This document shows positions 1 to 9,335 of a DNA stretch of 64,000 nt, piece after piece. A program made the translations under genes and the position numbers. A model generated the notes under the pieces. It was not told where the DNA came from, did no database searches, and saw only the letters and a program-made list of their open reading frames with translations. The DNA is taken from positions 62,001-126,000 of the forward strand of contig NZ_NFHZ01000008.1 in the NCBI RefSeq assembly GCF_002161555.1. The letters run 5' to 3'. This stretch comes from Barnesiella sp. An55 (GTDB lineage: Bacteria; Bacteroidota; Bacteroidia; Bacteroidales; Barnesiellaceae). Position 1 is the first letter of the stretch; the number at the start of each line of letters is the position of its first letter.

Positions 1-285
1 AAGGTGATGGAAAAGATCGTGCCCGGGGCTCCGCACGAGGTGCTGCTGGTGCTCGACGGCTCGACCGGGCAGAATGCCTTTGAACAGGCCAAACAGTTTA
101 CGGCAGCCACCGAGGTAAACGAGCTGGCGATAACCAAGCTCGACGGTACGGCCAAGGGGGGTGTGGTCATCGGTATATCGGACCACTTCAAAATCCCCGT
201 CAAGTACATTGGGTTGGGCGAGGGCATGGAAGACTTGCAGGTATTCCGCCGGAAAGAGTTCGTCGATTCCCTGTTCGGTGATTGA
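1..285 (+). CDS. ftsY: Signal recognition particle receptor FtsY, C-terminal end (partial)
   Basis: The frame is open from the first base, so the gene begins outside the window; 94 residues and the stop are present. The segment is the end of the SRP-type GTPase (NG) domain. It shows the DGSTGQNA stretch, the guanine-specificity motif TKLDGTAKGG and the C-terminal GLGEGMEDLQVF stretch that is nearly invariant in FtsY and Ffh. GLGE followed by MEDLQ, with the chain stopping shortly after at a Phe-rich end, fits FtsY rather than Ffh, which would continue into an M domain. The protein docks ribosome-SRP complexes at the inner membrane. A strong terminator follows at 304-347, so rimO is probably transcribed separately. 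Confidence 0.9.
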   Translation, partial: KVMEKIVPGAPHEVLLVLDGSTGQNAFEQAKQFTAATEVNELAITKLDGTAKGGVVIGISDHFKIPVKYIGLGEGMEDLQVFRRKEFVDSLFGD

Positions 286-303
286 TTTTTGAATTTCCCA
301 TTT

Positions 304-347
304 ACGGCTGGGGAGTCGAGTATCGACTCTCGTAGCCGTCTTTTTTT
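304..347 (+). terminator. Rho-independent terminator after ftsY
   Basis: Two stacked perfect stems are seen: ACGGCT (304-309) with AGCCGT (334-339), and inside it GAGTCGA (313-319) with TCGACTC (323-329) around a 3-nt loop. A run of T residues follows at 341-347. It lies between the ftsY stop and the rimO start. Confidence 0.85.
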
Positions 348-361
348 CATGTAATGTCAAG

Positions 362-1669
362 ATGATAAAGAATAGCGTCGATATTATTACGTTGGGCTGC
401 TCCAAGAATCTGGTCGATTCGGAACGGCTCATGCATCGTTTCTCCGAAGCCGGTTACAAAGTGCGTCACGACCCCGAAAAGGTGTCGAGCGAATATGTGG
501 TGGTCAATACCTGTGGATTTATCGGGGACGCCAAGGAGGAGTCGATCGAGATGATTCTGCAAATGGTCGAGGCCAAGAAGGCCCGCAAGATACGCCACCT
601 CTATGTGATGGGCTGCCTCTCGCAGCGCTATCGCGAGGAGCTCGAGACCGAGATTCCCGAGGTGGACAGGTTCTACGGGAAGTTCGACTGGACCAACCTG
701 CTGCACGACCTGGGAGCCTGCAACGACGACGCCAAGGATTTCGGCCGTGTGCTCACCACACCCCCGCACTACGCCTATGTGAAGATTGCCGAGGGGTGCA
801 ACCGTTTCTGCTCCTACTGTGCGATACCCCTTATTACAGGTCGTTTTGTATCCTATCCCATGGACGAGCTGCTCGACGAGGTGCGCTCGCTGGTGGCCCG
901 CGGTGTGAAGGAGTTCCAGATTATCGCCCAGGACCTGTCGTCCTACGGGCTCGACCTGTATGGCGAACTGAAGTTACCCGAACTCATCGACCGCATGGCA
1001 CAGATTCCCGGGGTGAAGTGGATACGTCTGCACTATGCCTATCCTTCGCAGTTCCCCTACGAGATTCTGCCGGTGATGCGGCGTCATCCCAATGTGTGCA
1101 ACTATCTCGACATTGCCTTGCAGCACATCAGCGACCATATTCTTGCCGACATGCGTCGCCATGTGACCAAGCAGGAGACCTATGATTTGCTGAAACGCAT
1201 CCGGGCCGAGGTGCCCGGTATCCACATACGCACCACCCTCATGGTGGGTTATCCCGGTGAGACCGACGAGGACTTTGAGGAGCTGAAGCAGTTTGTGCGC
1301 GAGGCCCGGTTTGAGCGCATGGGAGCCTTTGCCTACTCCGAGGAGGAGGGAACCTATGCCGCCAACCATTTCCCCGACTCGATTCCCGAGGAGGTGAAGC
1401 AGGCCCGGCTCGACGAGTTGATGGCCTTGCAGGAGGAGGTTGCCCTCGAGAGCAACCGCTCGAAGGTGGGGCAGGAGTTTGACGTGATGGTGGACCGCGA
1501 GGAAGACGACTATTATGTAGGTCGCACCGAGTACGACTCGCCCGAGGTCGATCCCGAGGTACTCATTGCCAAGACCCGCACGTTACCCATTGGCGAATTC
1601 TGTCGGGTGAAGATTGTCGATGCCATGCCCTATGAACTCATGGCCGAACCTGTAAACGACAACCAGTAA
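362..1669 (+). CDS. rimO: Ribosomal protein S12 methylthiotransferase RimO
   Basis: This 435-residue radical-SAM enzyme adds a methylthio group to the conserved aspartate of ribosomal protein S12. The N-terminal UPF0004 domain (about 7-120) shows TLGCSKN, NTCGF and MGCLSQRY with the three cysteines for the auxiliary iron-sulfur cluster. The radical-SAM motif CxxxCxxC is at Cys146, Cys150 and Cys153, and a TRAM-like domain occupies about 370-430. The opening TLGCSKNLVDSE is typical of RimO rather than its tRNA paralogue MiaB. The length is normal. The stop codon shares one base with the menF start, so the two genes are probably co-transcribed although the functions are unrelated. Confidence 0.95.
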   Translation: MIKNSVDIITLGCSKNLVDSERLMHRFSEAGYKVRHDPEKVSSEYVVVNTCGFIGDAKEESIEMILQMVEAKKARKIRHLYVMGCLSQRYREELETEIPEVDRFYGKFDWTNLLHDLGACNDDAKDFGRVLTTPPHYAYVKIAEGCNRFCSYCAIPLITGRFVSYPMDELLDEVRSLVARGVKEFQIIAQDLSSYGLDLYGELKLPELIDRMAQIPGVKWIRLHYAYPSQFPYEILPVMRRHPNVCNYLDIALQHISDHILADMRRHVTKQETYDLLKRIRAEVPGIHIRTTLMVGYPGETDEDFEELKQFVREARFERMGAFAYSEEEGTYAANHFPDSIPEEVKQARLDELMALQEEVALESNRSKVGQEFDVMVDREEDDYYVGRTEYDSPEVDPEVLIAKTRTLPIGEFCRVKIVDAMPYELMAEPVNDNQ

Positions 1670-2775
1670 TGCCTGTCGCCATGGACCCCGCTTCTCGGGC
1701 AACGACTCTCTTGACACAGGCTTTCGGACAGAGCCTTGCGCAGTGTTTCCCGGCTTTTGCCTTCAGAATGCCGGGCGAGTCGGTCTTTTACTGGGGCGCT
1801 TGTCGGGCCGATGCGCTGGTAGCTCTTGCCGGTGGTGGCATCGTTGGTGGGGGTGAGGGTTTCCTCTTTGCCCCTTTCGATACGGCAGCTTTGCCTTCAT
1901 TCTTTTTCCCGGTGCGACCGATACCGGCCGAAGCAATAGACCTGGAGTCGCTGAACCTTTGTGCCGATTCTTCCGTTACGAGCGATGAGCCTATGCCCAC
2001 CTGCGATACCGATTATGCCTCGTATGAACAACAGGCCTTGACCCTCATCGGGGCCATGCGCCGTGGCGAGTTGCGCAAAGCGGTCCTCTCGCGCACCGTT
2101 ACGTTGCGTCGCCCGTCTCTCACCGATGCCGACCTTTTCCTGCGGTTGGCGGCGAAATACCCCGGGGCCTTTGTCAGTTGGGTTCATCTGCCCGGGCATG
2201 GACGCTGGATGGGAGCCACTCCCGAGACGCTGCTCGATTATGCCGGTCGCAAACTATCGACCATGGCGCTGGCTGGTACCCGCAAGGCCGGTACCCCGGG
2301 TGAGTGGGGCGAGAAGGAGCGGGAGGAGCAGCAGATTGTGGCCGACACGATTGTCTCGGCCCTTGAACATGGCGGGCTCACCCCGGTCGTGAGGAGCCGT
2401 TTTACGAAAGTGGCGGCACAGGTCGAGCATCTGTGTACTCCCATCTCGGTCGAAGGTGACTTGAACAATAACCAGTTGAACGATATTTTGTGCGCTCTGC
2501 ACCCGACACCGGCCGTCGGGGGATATCCCAAAGAGGCCGCGAAAGTTTGGATTGATCGCGTGGAACCACACCGGCGCCGCTACTATGGCGGCTATCTGGG
2601 ACCAGTGCAGGCAGACGGGATGCACCTGTTTGTCAATCTGCGCTGCATGGAGGTGGACGATTGGTCTGTGAGATTGTATGTAGGTGGCGGTTTGACAGCC
2701 CAGTCGCAACCTGCAAGTGAATGGAGTGAGACCGAAGCCAAGGCACAGACCCTGCTCTCGGTCATAAACGATTAA
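1669..2775 (+). CDS. menF: Isochorismate synthase MenF
   Basis: This 368-residue enzyme of the chorismate-binding family makes isochorismate from chorismate, the entry step of menaquinone synthesis. The C-terminal catalytic domain (about 115-365) carries the family stretches GATPETLL, ALAGTRKAG, EHLCTPISVEG and HPTPAVGGYPKEA; the first 110 residues are the poorly conserved N-terminal part. The start overlaps the rimO stop by one base; a second ATG at 1681 would shorten the protein by four residues and cannot be excluded. menD follows after 14 nt. The paralogues TrpE, PabB and entC-type enzymes are less likely because the menD-menB-menC-menE genes are directly downstream. Confidence 0.93.
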   Translation: MPVAMDPASRATTLLTQAFGQSLAQCFPAFAFRMPGESVFYWGACRADALVALAGGGIVGGGEGFLFAPFDTAALPSFFFPVRPIPAEAIDLESLNLCADSSVTSDEPMPTCDTDYASYEQQALTLIGAMRRGELRKAVLSRTVTLRRPSLTDADLFLRLAAKYPGAFVSWVHLPGHGRWMGATPETLLDYAGRKLSTMALAGTRKAGTPGEWGEKEREEQQIVADTIVSALEHGGLTPVVRSRFTKVAAQVEHLCTPISVEGDLNNNQLNDILCALHPTPAVGGYPKEAAKVWIDRVEPHRRRYYGGYLGPVQADGMHLFVNLRCMEVDDWSVRLYVGGGLTAQSQPASEWSETEAKAQTLLSVIND

Positions 2776-2789
2776 TCGAACAAAAACGT

Positions 2790-4475
2790 ATGAAGACAAC
2801 AGACAAACAGGGCTGCAATGCCCTCGTCGAGATTTTGGCAAAGCAGGGTGTGAAGCGGGTGGTCCTCTCGCCCGGCTCGAGAAATGCACCGCTCCTGATG
2901 GCCTTCTCGAGAAGTAGCGAAATCGAATCTTATGTGGTGGTCGATGAGCGCACGGCAGCCTTCATGGCACTGGGCATGTCGCAACGAAGCGGCGAGCCGG
3001 TAGCCCTGGTGTGTACCTCGGGTACCGCTTTGCTCAATTACGCTCCGGCCGTGGCCGAGGCCTACTATCAGCATATTCCGCTGATTGTCATCTCGGGCGA
3101 CCGTCCCATCGAGTGGATCGATCAGGACGATGGCCAGACCCTGCGTCAGTATGGCGCCTTGTCGCACTTTGTCAAGCGGTCGTACGACCTGCGGGCCGAG
3201 TGGACGTTGCCGACCGACGGCTGGTATTTCAACCGCTGCGTGAACGATGCCCTGCTCACGGCTCTTGCGGGCGAAGCGGGACCGGTGCATATCAACCTCT
3301 CCATTACCGAACCGCTTACCGGCGAAACCGAGGCGCCGTCGCGGCCCGAACGTGTGGTCATGCGGGTCCCCTCGGCCAGTGTGCCCGACGAAGCGGCCAT
3401 GGCACTCTTGTGCGACGAGTTCATGTCGGCACGCAAAGTGCTTGTCGTGGCGGCTTTCATGCCACCCAGCGAGGCTTTGAACCAGGCCCTCTCGCGGTTG
3501 GCTGCGTTGCCCCAGGTGGTTGTTCTCACCGAGAGTCTTGCCAATGTACACGACGAGCGGTTCATCCCCACGATCGACCGGGTTTACTCGGTAATCGACA
3601 AGAGCGAGTGGCCCGATTTCGCCCCCGACCTGCTCATTACCTTGGGCGGTTCGCTGGTGTCGCGCATGATTAAGGCCTTTCTCCGTCAGCATAAACCAAA
3701 GGCTCACTGGCGCATCTCGCCGGGCGATCGGGTGGTCGATACCCTGCAAGCCCTCACCCGTCATATCGAGGCTGCACCGGCCCCCTTCCTTGACTCACTT
3801 TTGCGTCGGGTAACCCCGGTCGATAGCTCCTATTCGGCCCTGTGGCACGACAAGCAACGTGTGGCTACCCGGTTGCACGACGACTATATGACCCGCATCG
3901 GCTGGTGCGACCTCAAGGCCTTTTCGATGATTCTGCCGGCTATCCCGGCCGGTGCAGCCCTGCAGCTTTCCAACGGTACGACGGTGCGATATGCCCAACT
4001 CTTCGACACGCCGCAGGTGAGCCGCAACGACTGTAACCGCGGGGTATGTGGTATCGACGGCTCTACCTCGACGGCCGCCGGTGCCGCTTGTGTGGGCGAC
4101 GGGCCTACGGTATTCATCACGGGCGACATGAGTTTCTCCTACGATGCCAATGGCCTCTCGTCGGCTTATCTCTCGCCCCGTTTCAAAGTCATTGTCATGT
4201 GTAACGGCGGTGGCGGTATCTTCCGTTTTATCAAGCCTACGGCGGGATTACCCGAACTGGAGCGCTGCTTCGAGGTGCATCGCGATATTCCTGTCGAGAA
4301 GTATGCCGACCTCTTCGGGCTGCGCTATTTCGCAATCGACGACGAGGCGTCGGCAGCCGAGGTGTTGCCCCGGTTCTTTGCCGAGAGTGAACGCCCGGCC
4401 ATCCTGGCGGTGCATACCCCCCACATCTATAATGCCGAGGTGCTGCGAGGTTACTTCCGCCGGGCCCGGCAATAA
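2790..4475 (+). CDS. menD: 2-succinyl-5-enolpyruvyl-6-hydroxy-3-cyclohexene-1-carboxylate synthase MenD
   Basis: This 561-residue thiamine-diphosphate enzyme condenses isochorismate with 2-oxoglutarate. The N-terminal pyrimidine-binding domain includes VVLSPGSRNAPL (about 23-34) and the ERTAAF stretch with the cofactor-activating glutamate. The C-terminal part has GDMSFSYDANGL, a GDG-type diphosphate-binding motif, followed by NGGGGIF. The length matches MenD. It sits second in the cluster, 14 nt after menF and 34 nt before menB. Confidence 0.95.
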   Translation: MKTTDKQGCNALVEILAKQGVKRVVLSPGSRNAPLLMAFSRSSEIESYVVVDERTAAFMALGMSQRSGEPVALVCTSGTALLNYAPAVAEAYYQHIPLIVISGDRPIEWIDQDDGQTLRQYGALSHFVKRSYDLRAEWTLPTDGWYFNRCVNDALLTALAGEAGPVHINLSITEPLTGETEAPSRPERVVMRVPSASVPDEAAMALLCDEFMSARKVLVVAAFMPPSEALNQALSRLAALPQVVVLTESLANVHDERFIPTIDRVYSVIDKSEWPDFAPDLLITLGGSLVSRMIKAFLRQHKPKAHWRISPGDRVVDTLQALTRHIEAAPAPFLDSLLRRVTPVDSSYSALWHDKQRVATRLHDDYMTRIGWCDLKAFSMILPAIPAGAALQLSNGTTVRYAQLFDTPQVSRNDCNRGVCGIDGSTSTAAGAACVGDGPTVFITGDMSFSYDANGLSSAYLSPRFKVIVMCNGGGGIFRFIKPTAGLPELERCFEVHRDIPVEKYADLFGLRYFAIDDEASAAEVLPRFFAESERPAILAVHTPHIYNAEVLRGYFRRARQ

Positions 4476-4509
4476 TGCAGAGATTCAAGATATTAAAAAG
4501 TGACACGAT

Positions 4510-5334
4510 ATGAAAAAGTTTGATTGGAAACCCATTAAGGAGTATGAGGATATACTCTTCGATTACTACGACGGAATCGCCAAGATCACGATAAACCGCC
4601 CGCAGGTGTATAACGCTTTCAGACCCCAGACCAACAACGAGATGCTCGATGCGATGGCCATCTGTCGCGAACGTCCCGACATTGGCGTGGTGGTGCTTAC
4701 CGGTGCTGGCGACAAGGCCTTCTGCTCGGGTGGCGACCAGAAGGTAAAGGGTATTGGAGGCTATATCGATGCGAACGGGGTGCCTCGTCTCAATGTACTC
4801 GACCTGCACAAGGCCATTCGCTCGATACCCAAGCCGGTCATTGCCATGGTCAACGGCTATGCCATCGGGGGCGGTCATGTGTTGCACGTGGTGTGCGACC
4901 TGACGATAGCTTCGGAGAATGCCCGATTCGGGCAGACGGGCCCCAAGGTGGGGAGCTTCGACGGAGGCTTCGGATCCTCTTATCTGGCTCGTATCGTTGG
5001 GCAGAAGAAGGCCCGCGAAATCTGGTTCCTCTGCCGCCAATATACGGCCAAAGAGGCCGAGGAGATGGGCCTGGTAAACAAGGTGGTGCCTTTTGACCGC
5101 CTGGAGGAGGAGACCGTCGAATGGTGCCAGACGATACTGAAGCGCAGCCCCATGGCGATACGGATGATTAAACGGGCGTTGAATGCCGAACTCGATGGCC
5201 AGCGCGGTCTCATGGAGTTTGCCGGCGACGCTACGTTGCTCTACTACCTCATGGAAGAGGCGCAGGAGGGCAAGAATGCCTTCCTCGAGAAGCGCGATCC
5301 CGATTTCCAGAAGTTCCCCAAATTCCCCGGATAA
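4510..5334 (+). CDS. menB: 1,4-dihydroxy-2-naphthoyl-CoA synthase MenB
   Basis: This 274-residue crotonase-fold enzyme closes the ring of o-succinylbenzoyl-CoA. Recognisable parts are [14 protein letters not shown], the oxyanion-hole stretch [10 protein letters not shown], the long [16 protein letters not shown] helix and the very conserved [18 protein letters not shown] stretch, which marks MenB within the enoyl-CoA hydratase family. The C-terminal [12 protein letters not shown] tail is also typical. menC starts one base after the stop, so the two are translationally linked. Confidence 0.95.
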   Translation: MKKFDWKPIKEYEDILFDYYDGIAKITINRPQVYNAFRPQTNNEMLDAMAICRERPDIGVVVLTGAGDKAFCSGGDQKVKGIGGYIDANGVPRLNVLDLHKAIRSIPKPVIAMVNGYAIGGGHVLHVVCDLTIASENARFGQTGPKVGSFDGGFGSSYLARIVGQKKAREIWFLCRQYTAKEAEEMGLVNKVVPFDRLEEETVEWCQTILKRSPMAIRMIKRALNAELDGQRGLMEFAGDATLLYYLMEEAQEGKNAFLEKRDPDFQKFPKFPG

Positions 5335-5335
5335 G

Positions 5336-6385
5336 ATGTTGAAGGCGAGCTACGTTCCCTATACACTGCACTTCAAGGTACCGAGCGGTACCTCCCGGGG
5401 TATTCTCACCGAGAAGGATACCTACCTGGTGAAGGTGTGGGACGATGCCGATCCCGGTCGCTTCGGGGTGGGCGAGTGTGCCCTCTTCAAAGGGCTCGGG
5501 GCCGACGACCGTCCCGAGTATGAGCAGGTGTTGCAGCAGGCTTGCCGCGAGATAGACCGTTACGATAGCCTCGACCTGGCGGCCTGGAGTTCGATACGCT
5601 TCGGCCTGGAGACCGCCTTGCTCGACTGGCAGAACGGAGGGAAGGGGATTGTCTATCCCTCTGATTTCGTGGACGGACAGCGGGCTATCCCCATCAACGG
5701 TCTCATATGGATGGGCGACAAACGCACCATGGCGGCCCGCATCGAAGAGAAGCTGGCAGCCGGATTCTCGTGTATCAAACTGAAAATCGGAGCCATCGAC
5801 TTCGACGACGAGTGCGACCTGCTTGCCTTTATCCGCAAGCGGTACAGCCGCGATACCATCGAGTTGAGGGTCGATGCCAACGGTGCCTTTGCTCCCGACC
5901 GGGCGCTGGAGTACCTGAAGCGTCTCTCGGCCTATGACTTGCACTCCATCGAGCAGCCTATACGGGCCGGGCAGTGGGAGGCAATGGCCCGGTTGTGCGA
6001 AGCCTCGCCCCTGCCGGTGGCTCTCGACGAGGAGCTCATTGGGGTGACCGGTGCCGCTGCGAAAGCCACGTTGCTGAAGACCATTGCTCCGCAATATGTG
6101 GTGCTGAAGCCCTCGCTCATCGGAGGCTTCTCGGGTACCCGCGAGTGGATCGATGCCGCTCGGGCTGCCGGTGTCGGGTGGTGGATTACCTCGGCCTTGG
6201 AGTCGAACGTGGGGCTGAATGCTATTGCCCAGTTTACCGCCACCCTCCCGTTGACGATGCCGCAAGGGTTGGGTACCGGCGCTTTATATACCAACAACAT
6301 AGCCTCGCCTCTTGAGCAGGTGGGCGAGGTGGTGCGGTACAATCCTGCCAAGGGATGGAATTTCCCGGCCGACTTATGGAGATAA
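5336..6385 (+). CDS. menC: o-Succinylbenzoate synthase MenC
   Basis: This 349-residue enolase-superfamily enzyme dehydrates SHCHC to o-succinylbenzoate. The barrel carries the catalytic lysine pair in CIKLKIG, then metal ligands in RVDANGAF, SIEQPI and LDEELIG. A longer open frame reaches back to 5183 inside menB, but the ATG at 5336, one base past the menB stop, gives the expected N terminus and is chosen. The end overlaps the probable menE start by 10 nt. Dipeptide epimerases share this fold; the men context decides the call. Confidence 0.92.
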   Translation: MLKASYVPYTLHFKVPSGTSRGILTEKDTYLVKVWDDADPGRFGVGECALFKGLGADDRPEYEQVLQQACREIDRYDSLDLAAWSSIRFGLETALLDWQNGGKGIVYPSDFVDGQRAIPINGLIWMGDKRTMAARIEEKLAAGFSCIKLKIGAIDFDDECDLLAFIRKRYSRDTIELRVDANGAFAPDRALEYLKRLSAYDLHSIEQPIRAGQWEAMARLCEASPLPVALDEELIGVTGAAAKATLLKTIAPQYVVLKPSLIGGFSGTREWIDAARAAGVGWWITSALESNVGLNAIAQFTATLPLTMPQGLGTGALYTNNIASPLEQVGEVVRYNPAKGWNFPADLWR

Positions 6386-7395
6386 CGCTCAACCATCGCT
6401 TGTGTCGCACTCGCGACGAGGTGTTGGCTGTGGCTACACCCCAGGTGGCCGATTTTCTCGACGAATGGTATTCGCCGGCCGACTTTGTGTGGGGCCACAC
6501 TTCGGGCTCTACGGGGGCACCCAAACCCATGAAGCTGTCGAAACGGGACATGGAGGAGTCGGCCCGGCTCACACTCGATTTCTTCGGTATCACTGCGGGC
6601 ACGACCCTGCTGCTGTGTCTCTCGCCCGACTATATTGCCGGCAAAATGATGATTGTGCGTGCCATCCTCTCGGGTGCCGATCTGCTGGTAGTACCCCCTT
6701 CGAGTCGGCCGCTGGCCACTGTCGATGAGTCGGTCGATTTTGCCGCGATGGTTCCGGCACAGGTGGTCGAGTCGCTGAACGACGCCGAGCATCGGGCAAA
6801 GCTCGCTCGGGTGGGGGCGCTTATCATTGGCGGAGCACCGCTTTCGCCCGCTACCGAAGCCCGTTTGGTTGAGCTGCCTGTGCTCTCCTATGCCACTTAT
6901 GGCATGACCGAGACGGTGTCGCACGTAGCCCTGCGCCGCATAGGCGACCCTACGATGAACTATCGGACCTTGGGTAGTATCACCTTCACGACCGACGACC
7001 GCGGTTGTCTGGTCATTCACACTCCGCACTTTACCCTGCGGCAGTTTGTCACCAACGATGTGGTGGAGCTTACCGGCGAGCGCAGCTTCCGTTGGATAGG
7101 ACGCTACGACCATGTAATCAACAGTGGAGGAGTGAAAATTTTTCCCGAGCGGGTCGAGCAGAAGATTGCCTGCCTGTTTACCCGTCGCTTTTTCATTGCT
7201 GCGGGGGCCGACGAGAAGTGGGGCGAGTGTGTGGCCCTGGCCATAGAGGGCGAGCCTCTGTCATCGGTCGATGAGGCTGCGTTGCTTGCCCGCATCAGGG
7301 GGATGGTCGATCGCTACGAGGTACCTCGCCGGGTCGTCTATCTGCCGGTGTTTTCCGAGACCTCGTCGGGGAAAGTCATCAGGCGACTCTCTTGA
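6376..7395 (+). CDS. menE: o-Succinylbenzoate-CoA ligase MenE (short form)
   Basis: This is an AMP-binding enzyme that activates o-succinylbenzoate with CoA. The P-loop GHTSGSTGAPKPMKLSKR is near residue 35, YGMTETVSHVALR is the second adenylation motif, and WIGRYDHVINSGGVKIFPERVE with GKVIRR at the end marks the C-terminal lid. At 339 residues it is much shorter than enterobacterial or Bacillus MenE and lacks part of the N-terminal subdomain, a shape I associate with Bacteroidetes. The ATG at 6376 is chosen; an in-frame ATG at 6355 would add seven residues. Neither menH nor menA is in the cluster. Confidence 0.9.
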   Translation: MEITLNHRLCRTRDEVLAVATPQVADFLDEWYSPADFVWGHTSGSTGAPKPMKLSKRDMEESARLTLDFFGITAGTTLLLCLSPDYIAGKMMIVRAILSGADLLVVPPSSRPLATVDESVDFAAMVPAQVVESLNDAEHRAKLARVGALIIGGAPLSPATEARLVELPVLSYATYGMTETVSHVALRRIGDPTMNYRTLGSITFTTDDRGCLVIHTPHFTLRQFVTNDVVELTGERSFRWIGRYDHVINSGGVKIFPERVEQKIACLFTRRFFIAAGADEKWGECVALAIEGEPLSSVDEAALLARIRGMVDRYEVPRRVVYLPVFSETSSGKVIRRLS

Positions 7396-7424
7396 ACAGC
7401 TATGATTAATCGGTATGATACAAG

Positions 7425-7459
7425 CGAAGCTGTCGTTTCTCGTGGAGGCGACAGCTTCG
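7425..7459. terminator. Hairpin between convergent menE and crp-like genes
   Basis: A perfect 11-bp inverted repeat CGAAGCTGTCG (7425-7435) / CGACAGCTTCG (7449-7459) with a 13-nt loop lies in the 97-bp space between two converging genes. Neither flank has a clean U tract, so it could act in both directions but its strength is uncertain. Confidence 0.6.
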
Positions 7460-7492
7460 TTGGTTATGGGGGATAAATGAGATGTTTATTGT

Positions 7493-8194
7493 TTATCCGA
7501 ACTTGCTGATTTTGCGCAACCGCTCTTCATCGATGATTTGGATGCGTCGGCCATCGACGGTGATAATCTTTTCATTGGTGAAACTCGAGAGGGTGCGTAT
7601 GGCATTCGAGGTGGTCATGTTCGAGAGGTTGGCCAAATCTTCACGGGCCATATAGATGTTGAGGGTGAGCCCGTCTTCCTCGACACCATAGTTCTCTTTG
7701 AGAACCAGCAGCGACTCGGCCAGCCGGCCGCGGATGTGTTTCTGGGTGAGGTTTACGGTGCGGGCATCCGATATGCCCAGGTCGTTGGAGAGCTCCTTGA
7801 TAAAGAACCAGGCGAGCCCGTTGTTCTTGCGTATATGTTCCTCGACCAGCGGCATGGGCAGGAATCCCACGGTCGAGTTCTCAATAGCGGCGGCAGCCGT
7901 TACATAGGCCTCGCGCGAGAAGTAGGCCCGGTAGCCAAAGTACTGAACCGGACGTATCAACCGGATAATCTGGCTGCGACCCCCCACGCCGTCTTTGTAG
8001 ATTTTTACTTTCCCTTTGAGCAAGCACATGAGTTGCGTGGGTGTTTCACCCTCGCTGTATATGATTTCGTTCTTTTTGAAATTCTGAATCTTGAAATTTT
8101 CGGCAATAATGCGTTTTTCTTCACTTTCGAGCAGAGCCCAAAAATCAGACATCTCTTCTTGTAGTATAGACTCTAATGTGCTTTTCTTGACCAT
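7493..8194 (-). CDS. Crp/Fnr family transcriptional regulator
   Basis: This 233-residue protein has an N-terminal cyclic-nucleotide-binding-like beta barrel (about 30-130, with EIIYSEGETPTQLMCLLKGKVKIYK), a long dimerisation helix (about 130-160) and a C-terminal winged helix-turn-helix (about 180-225, with REDLANLSNMTTSNAIRTLSSF). No Fnr-type cysteine cluster is visible, so oxygen sensing through an iron-sulfur cluster is not supported. The ligand is unknown. It stands alone, convergent with menE and downstream of the trxB terminator, and has its own promoter-like box at 8221-8228. Confidence 0.85.
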   Translation of the reverse strand: MVKKSTLESILQEEMSDFWALLESEEKRIIAENFKIQNFKKNEIIYSEGETPTQLMCLLKGKVKIYKDGVGGRSQIIRLIRPVQYFGYRAYFSREAYVTAAAAIENSTVGFLPMPLVEEHIRKNNGLAWFFIKELSNDLGISDARTVNLTQKHIRGRLAESLLVLKENYGVEEDGLTLNIYMAREDLANLSNMTTSNAIRTLSSFTNEKIITVDGRRIQIIDEERLRKISKFG

Positions 8195-8220
8195 TTGCCT
8201 TATAACTATGTTTTACAGCA

Positions 8221-8228
8221 CAAAAGTA
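8221..8228 (-). promoter_or_regulatory. Probable -7 box for the Crp/Fnr gene
   Basis: On the minus strand the bases read TACTTTTG, matching the Bacteroidetes TAnnTTTG box, 27 nt before the start codon. No matching TTTG -33 element is seen at the usual distance. Confidence 0.5.
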
Positions 8229-8304
8229 ACTAAAAAATTGATATATTGTTTCTTAAAAGAGTGAAAACATTTATTTTTTATAATAAATCGAGTTTTGGAA
8301 CAAG

Positions 8305-8340
8305 AAAAAATAAGGAGGAAGAAATATTTCTCCCTCCTTT
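8305..8340 (-). terminator. Terminator of the ftsK-lolA-trxB run
   Basis: On the minus strand a 14-bp near-perfect palindrome (8312-8325 with 8326-8339, one G-U pair) is followed by a T-rich tract (complement of 8305-8311). It lies 23 nt past the trxB stop. Confidence 0.75.
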
Positions 8341-8362
8341 TGAGCTGCTCAGATAAATTCCT

Positions 8363-9310
8363 TTACAGGTTGTTGTTGACGAGATATCGTTCGGCATCGA
8401 TGGCAGCCTTGCAACCCGAGGCTGCTGCCGTGATGGCCTGGCGATAACGGGGGTCGGCCACGTCGCCGGCGGCAAATACACCGGGCACATTGGTCTCGGT
8501 GGTGTAGGGACGGGTGACAATGTATCCGTTTTCGTCGAGTTCGATCGAGCCTTTGAAGATATCGGTGTTGGGCTTGTGTCCGATGGCCAGGAAGAAACCG
8601 TCGATGGGCAGGTCGTAGCGCTCTTCGTGATCGGTACCTTTGCCTTTGACCAGATGTGCTCCCTCGACACCGTTCTCACCGAACAGTCCCTCGGTCTGGG
8701 TCTCAAACAGAATCTCGATGTTGGGATTGTCGAAGACCCGTTTCTGCATGATGTTGGAGGCTCTCAAGTAATTTTTGCGTACAATCAAATAGACCTTCGA
8801 GGCGAGGTGCGACAGGTATTCGGCCTCTTCGCAAGCCGTATCGCCTCCGCCTACGACCGCTACGATTTTCTTGCGGTAGAAAAATCCGTCGCAGGTGGCA
8901 CAGGCCGATACGCCCAAACCGGCATATTTGGCCTCGTCGGGGAGACCCAGATATTTGGCCGAGGCCCCGGTCGAGATGATTACCGTGTCGGCTTCGACAA
9001 CCTTCTCGCCCTCGATGGTGATGCGATAGGGATGGGTCGAGAAATCGGCGGCGGTAGCGATGCCCCGACGTATGTCGGCGCCAAACCGGGCAGCCTGTTT
9101 CTTCAAGTCTTCCATCATATCCATGCCCGATATCCCTTCGGGATAACCGGGAAAGTTTTCTACTTCGCTGGTTGTCGTGAGTTGTCCGCCAGGCTGCATA
9201 CCCTCGTAGAGTACGGGCGACAGATTGGCCCGTGAGGCATATATGGCTGCGGTGTAACCGGCCGGGCCGGAACCGATAATGAGACAACGGATTCGCTCGT
9301 TTTGTTCCAT
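8363..9310 (-). CDS. trxB: Thioredoxin-disulfide reductase TrxB
   Basis: This 315-residue flavoprotein reduces thioredoxin with NADPH. It has the FAD-binding GSGPAGYTAAIYASRA stretch near the N terminus, the redox-active CATC (Cys137 and Cys140) followed by DGFFYRKK, the NADPH-binding GGGDTACEEA stretch, and the C-terminal FAD contact GVFAAGDVADPRYRQAITAAASG. The length is standard. It is the last gene of the ftsK-lolA-trxB run, 25 nt after lolA, and is followed by a terminator. Confidence 0.96.
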   Translation of the reverse strand: MEQNERIRCLIIGSGPAGYTAAIYASRANLSPVLYEGMQPGGQLTTTSEVENFPGYPEGISGMDMMEDLKKQAARFGADIRRGIATAADFSTHPYRITIEGEKVVEADTVIISTGASAKYLGLPDEAKYAGLGVSACATCDGFFYRKKIVAVVGGGDTACEEAEYLSHLASKVYLIVRKNYLRASNIMQKRVFDNPNIEILFETQTEGLFGENGVEGAHLVKGKGTDHEERYDLPIDGFFLAIGHKPNTDIFKGSIELDENGYIVTRPYTTETNVPGVFAAGDVADPRYRQAITAAASGCKAAIDAERYLVNNNL

Positions 9311-9335
9311 AGTTTCTTTATTTGTAGTTAAGTAA

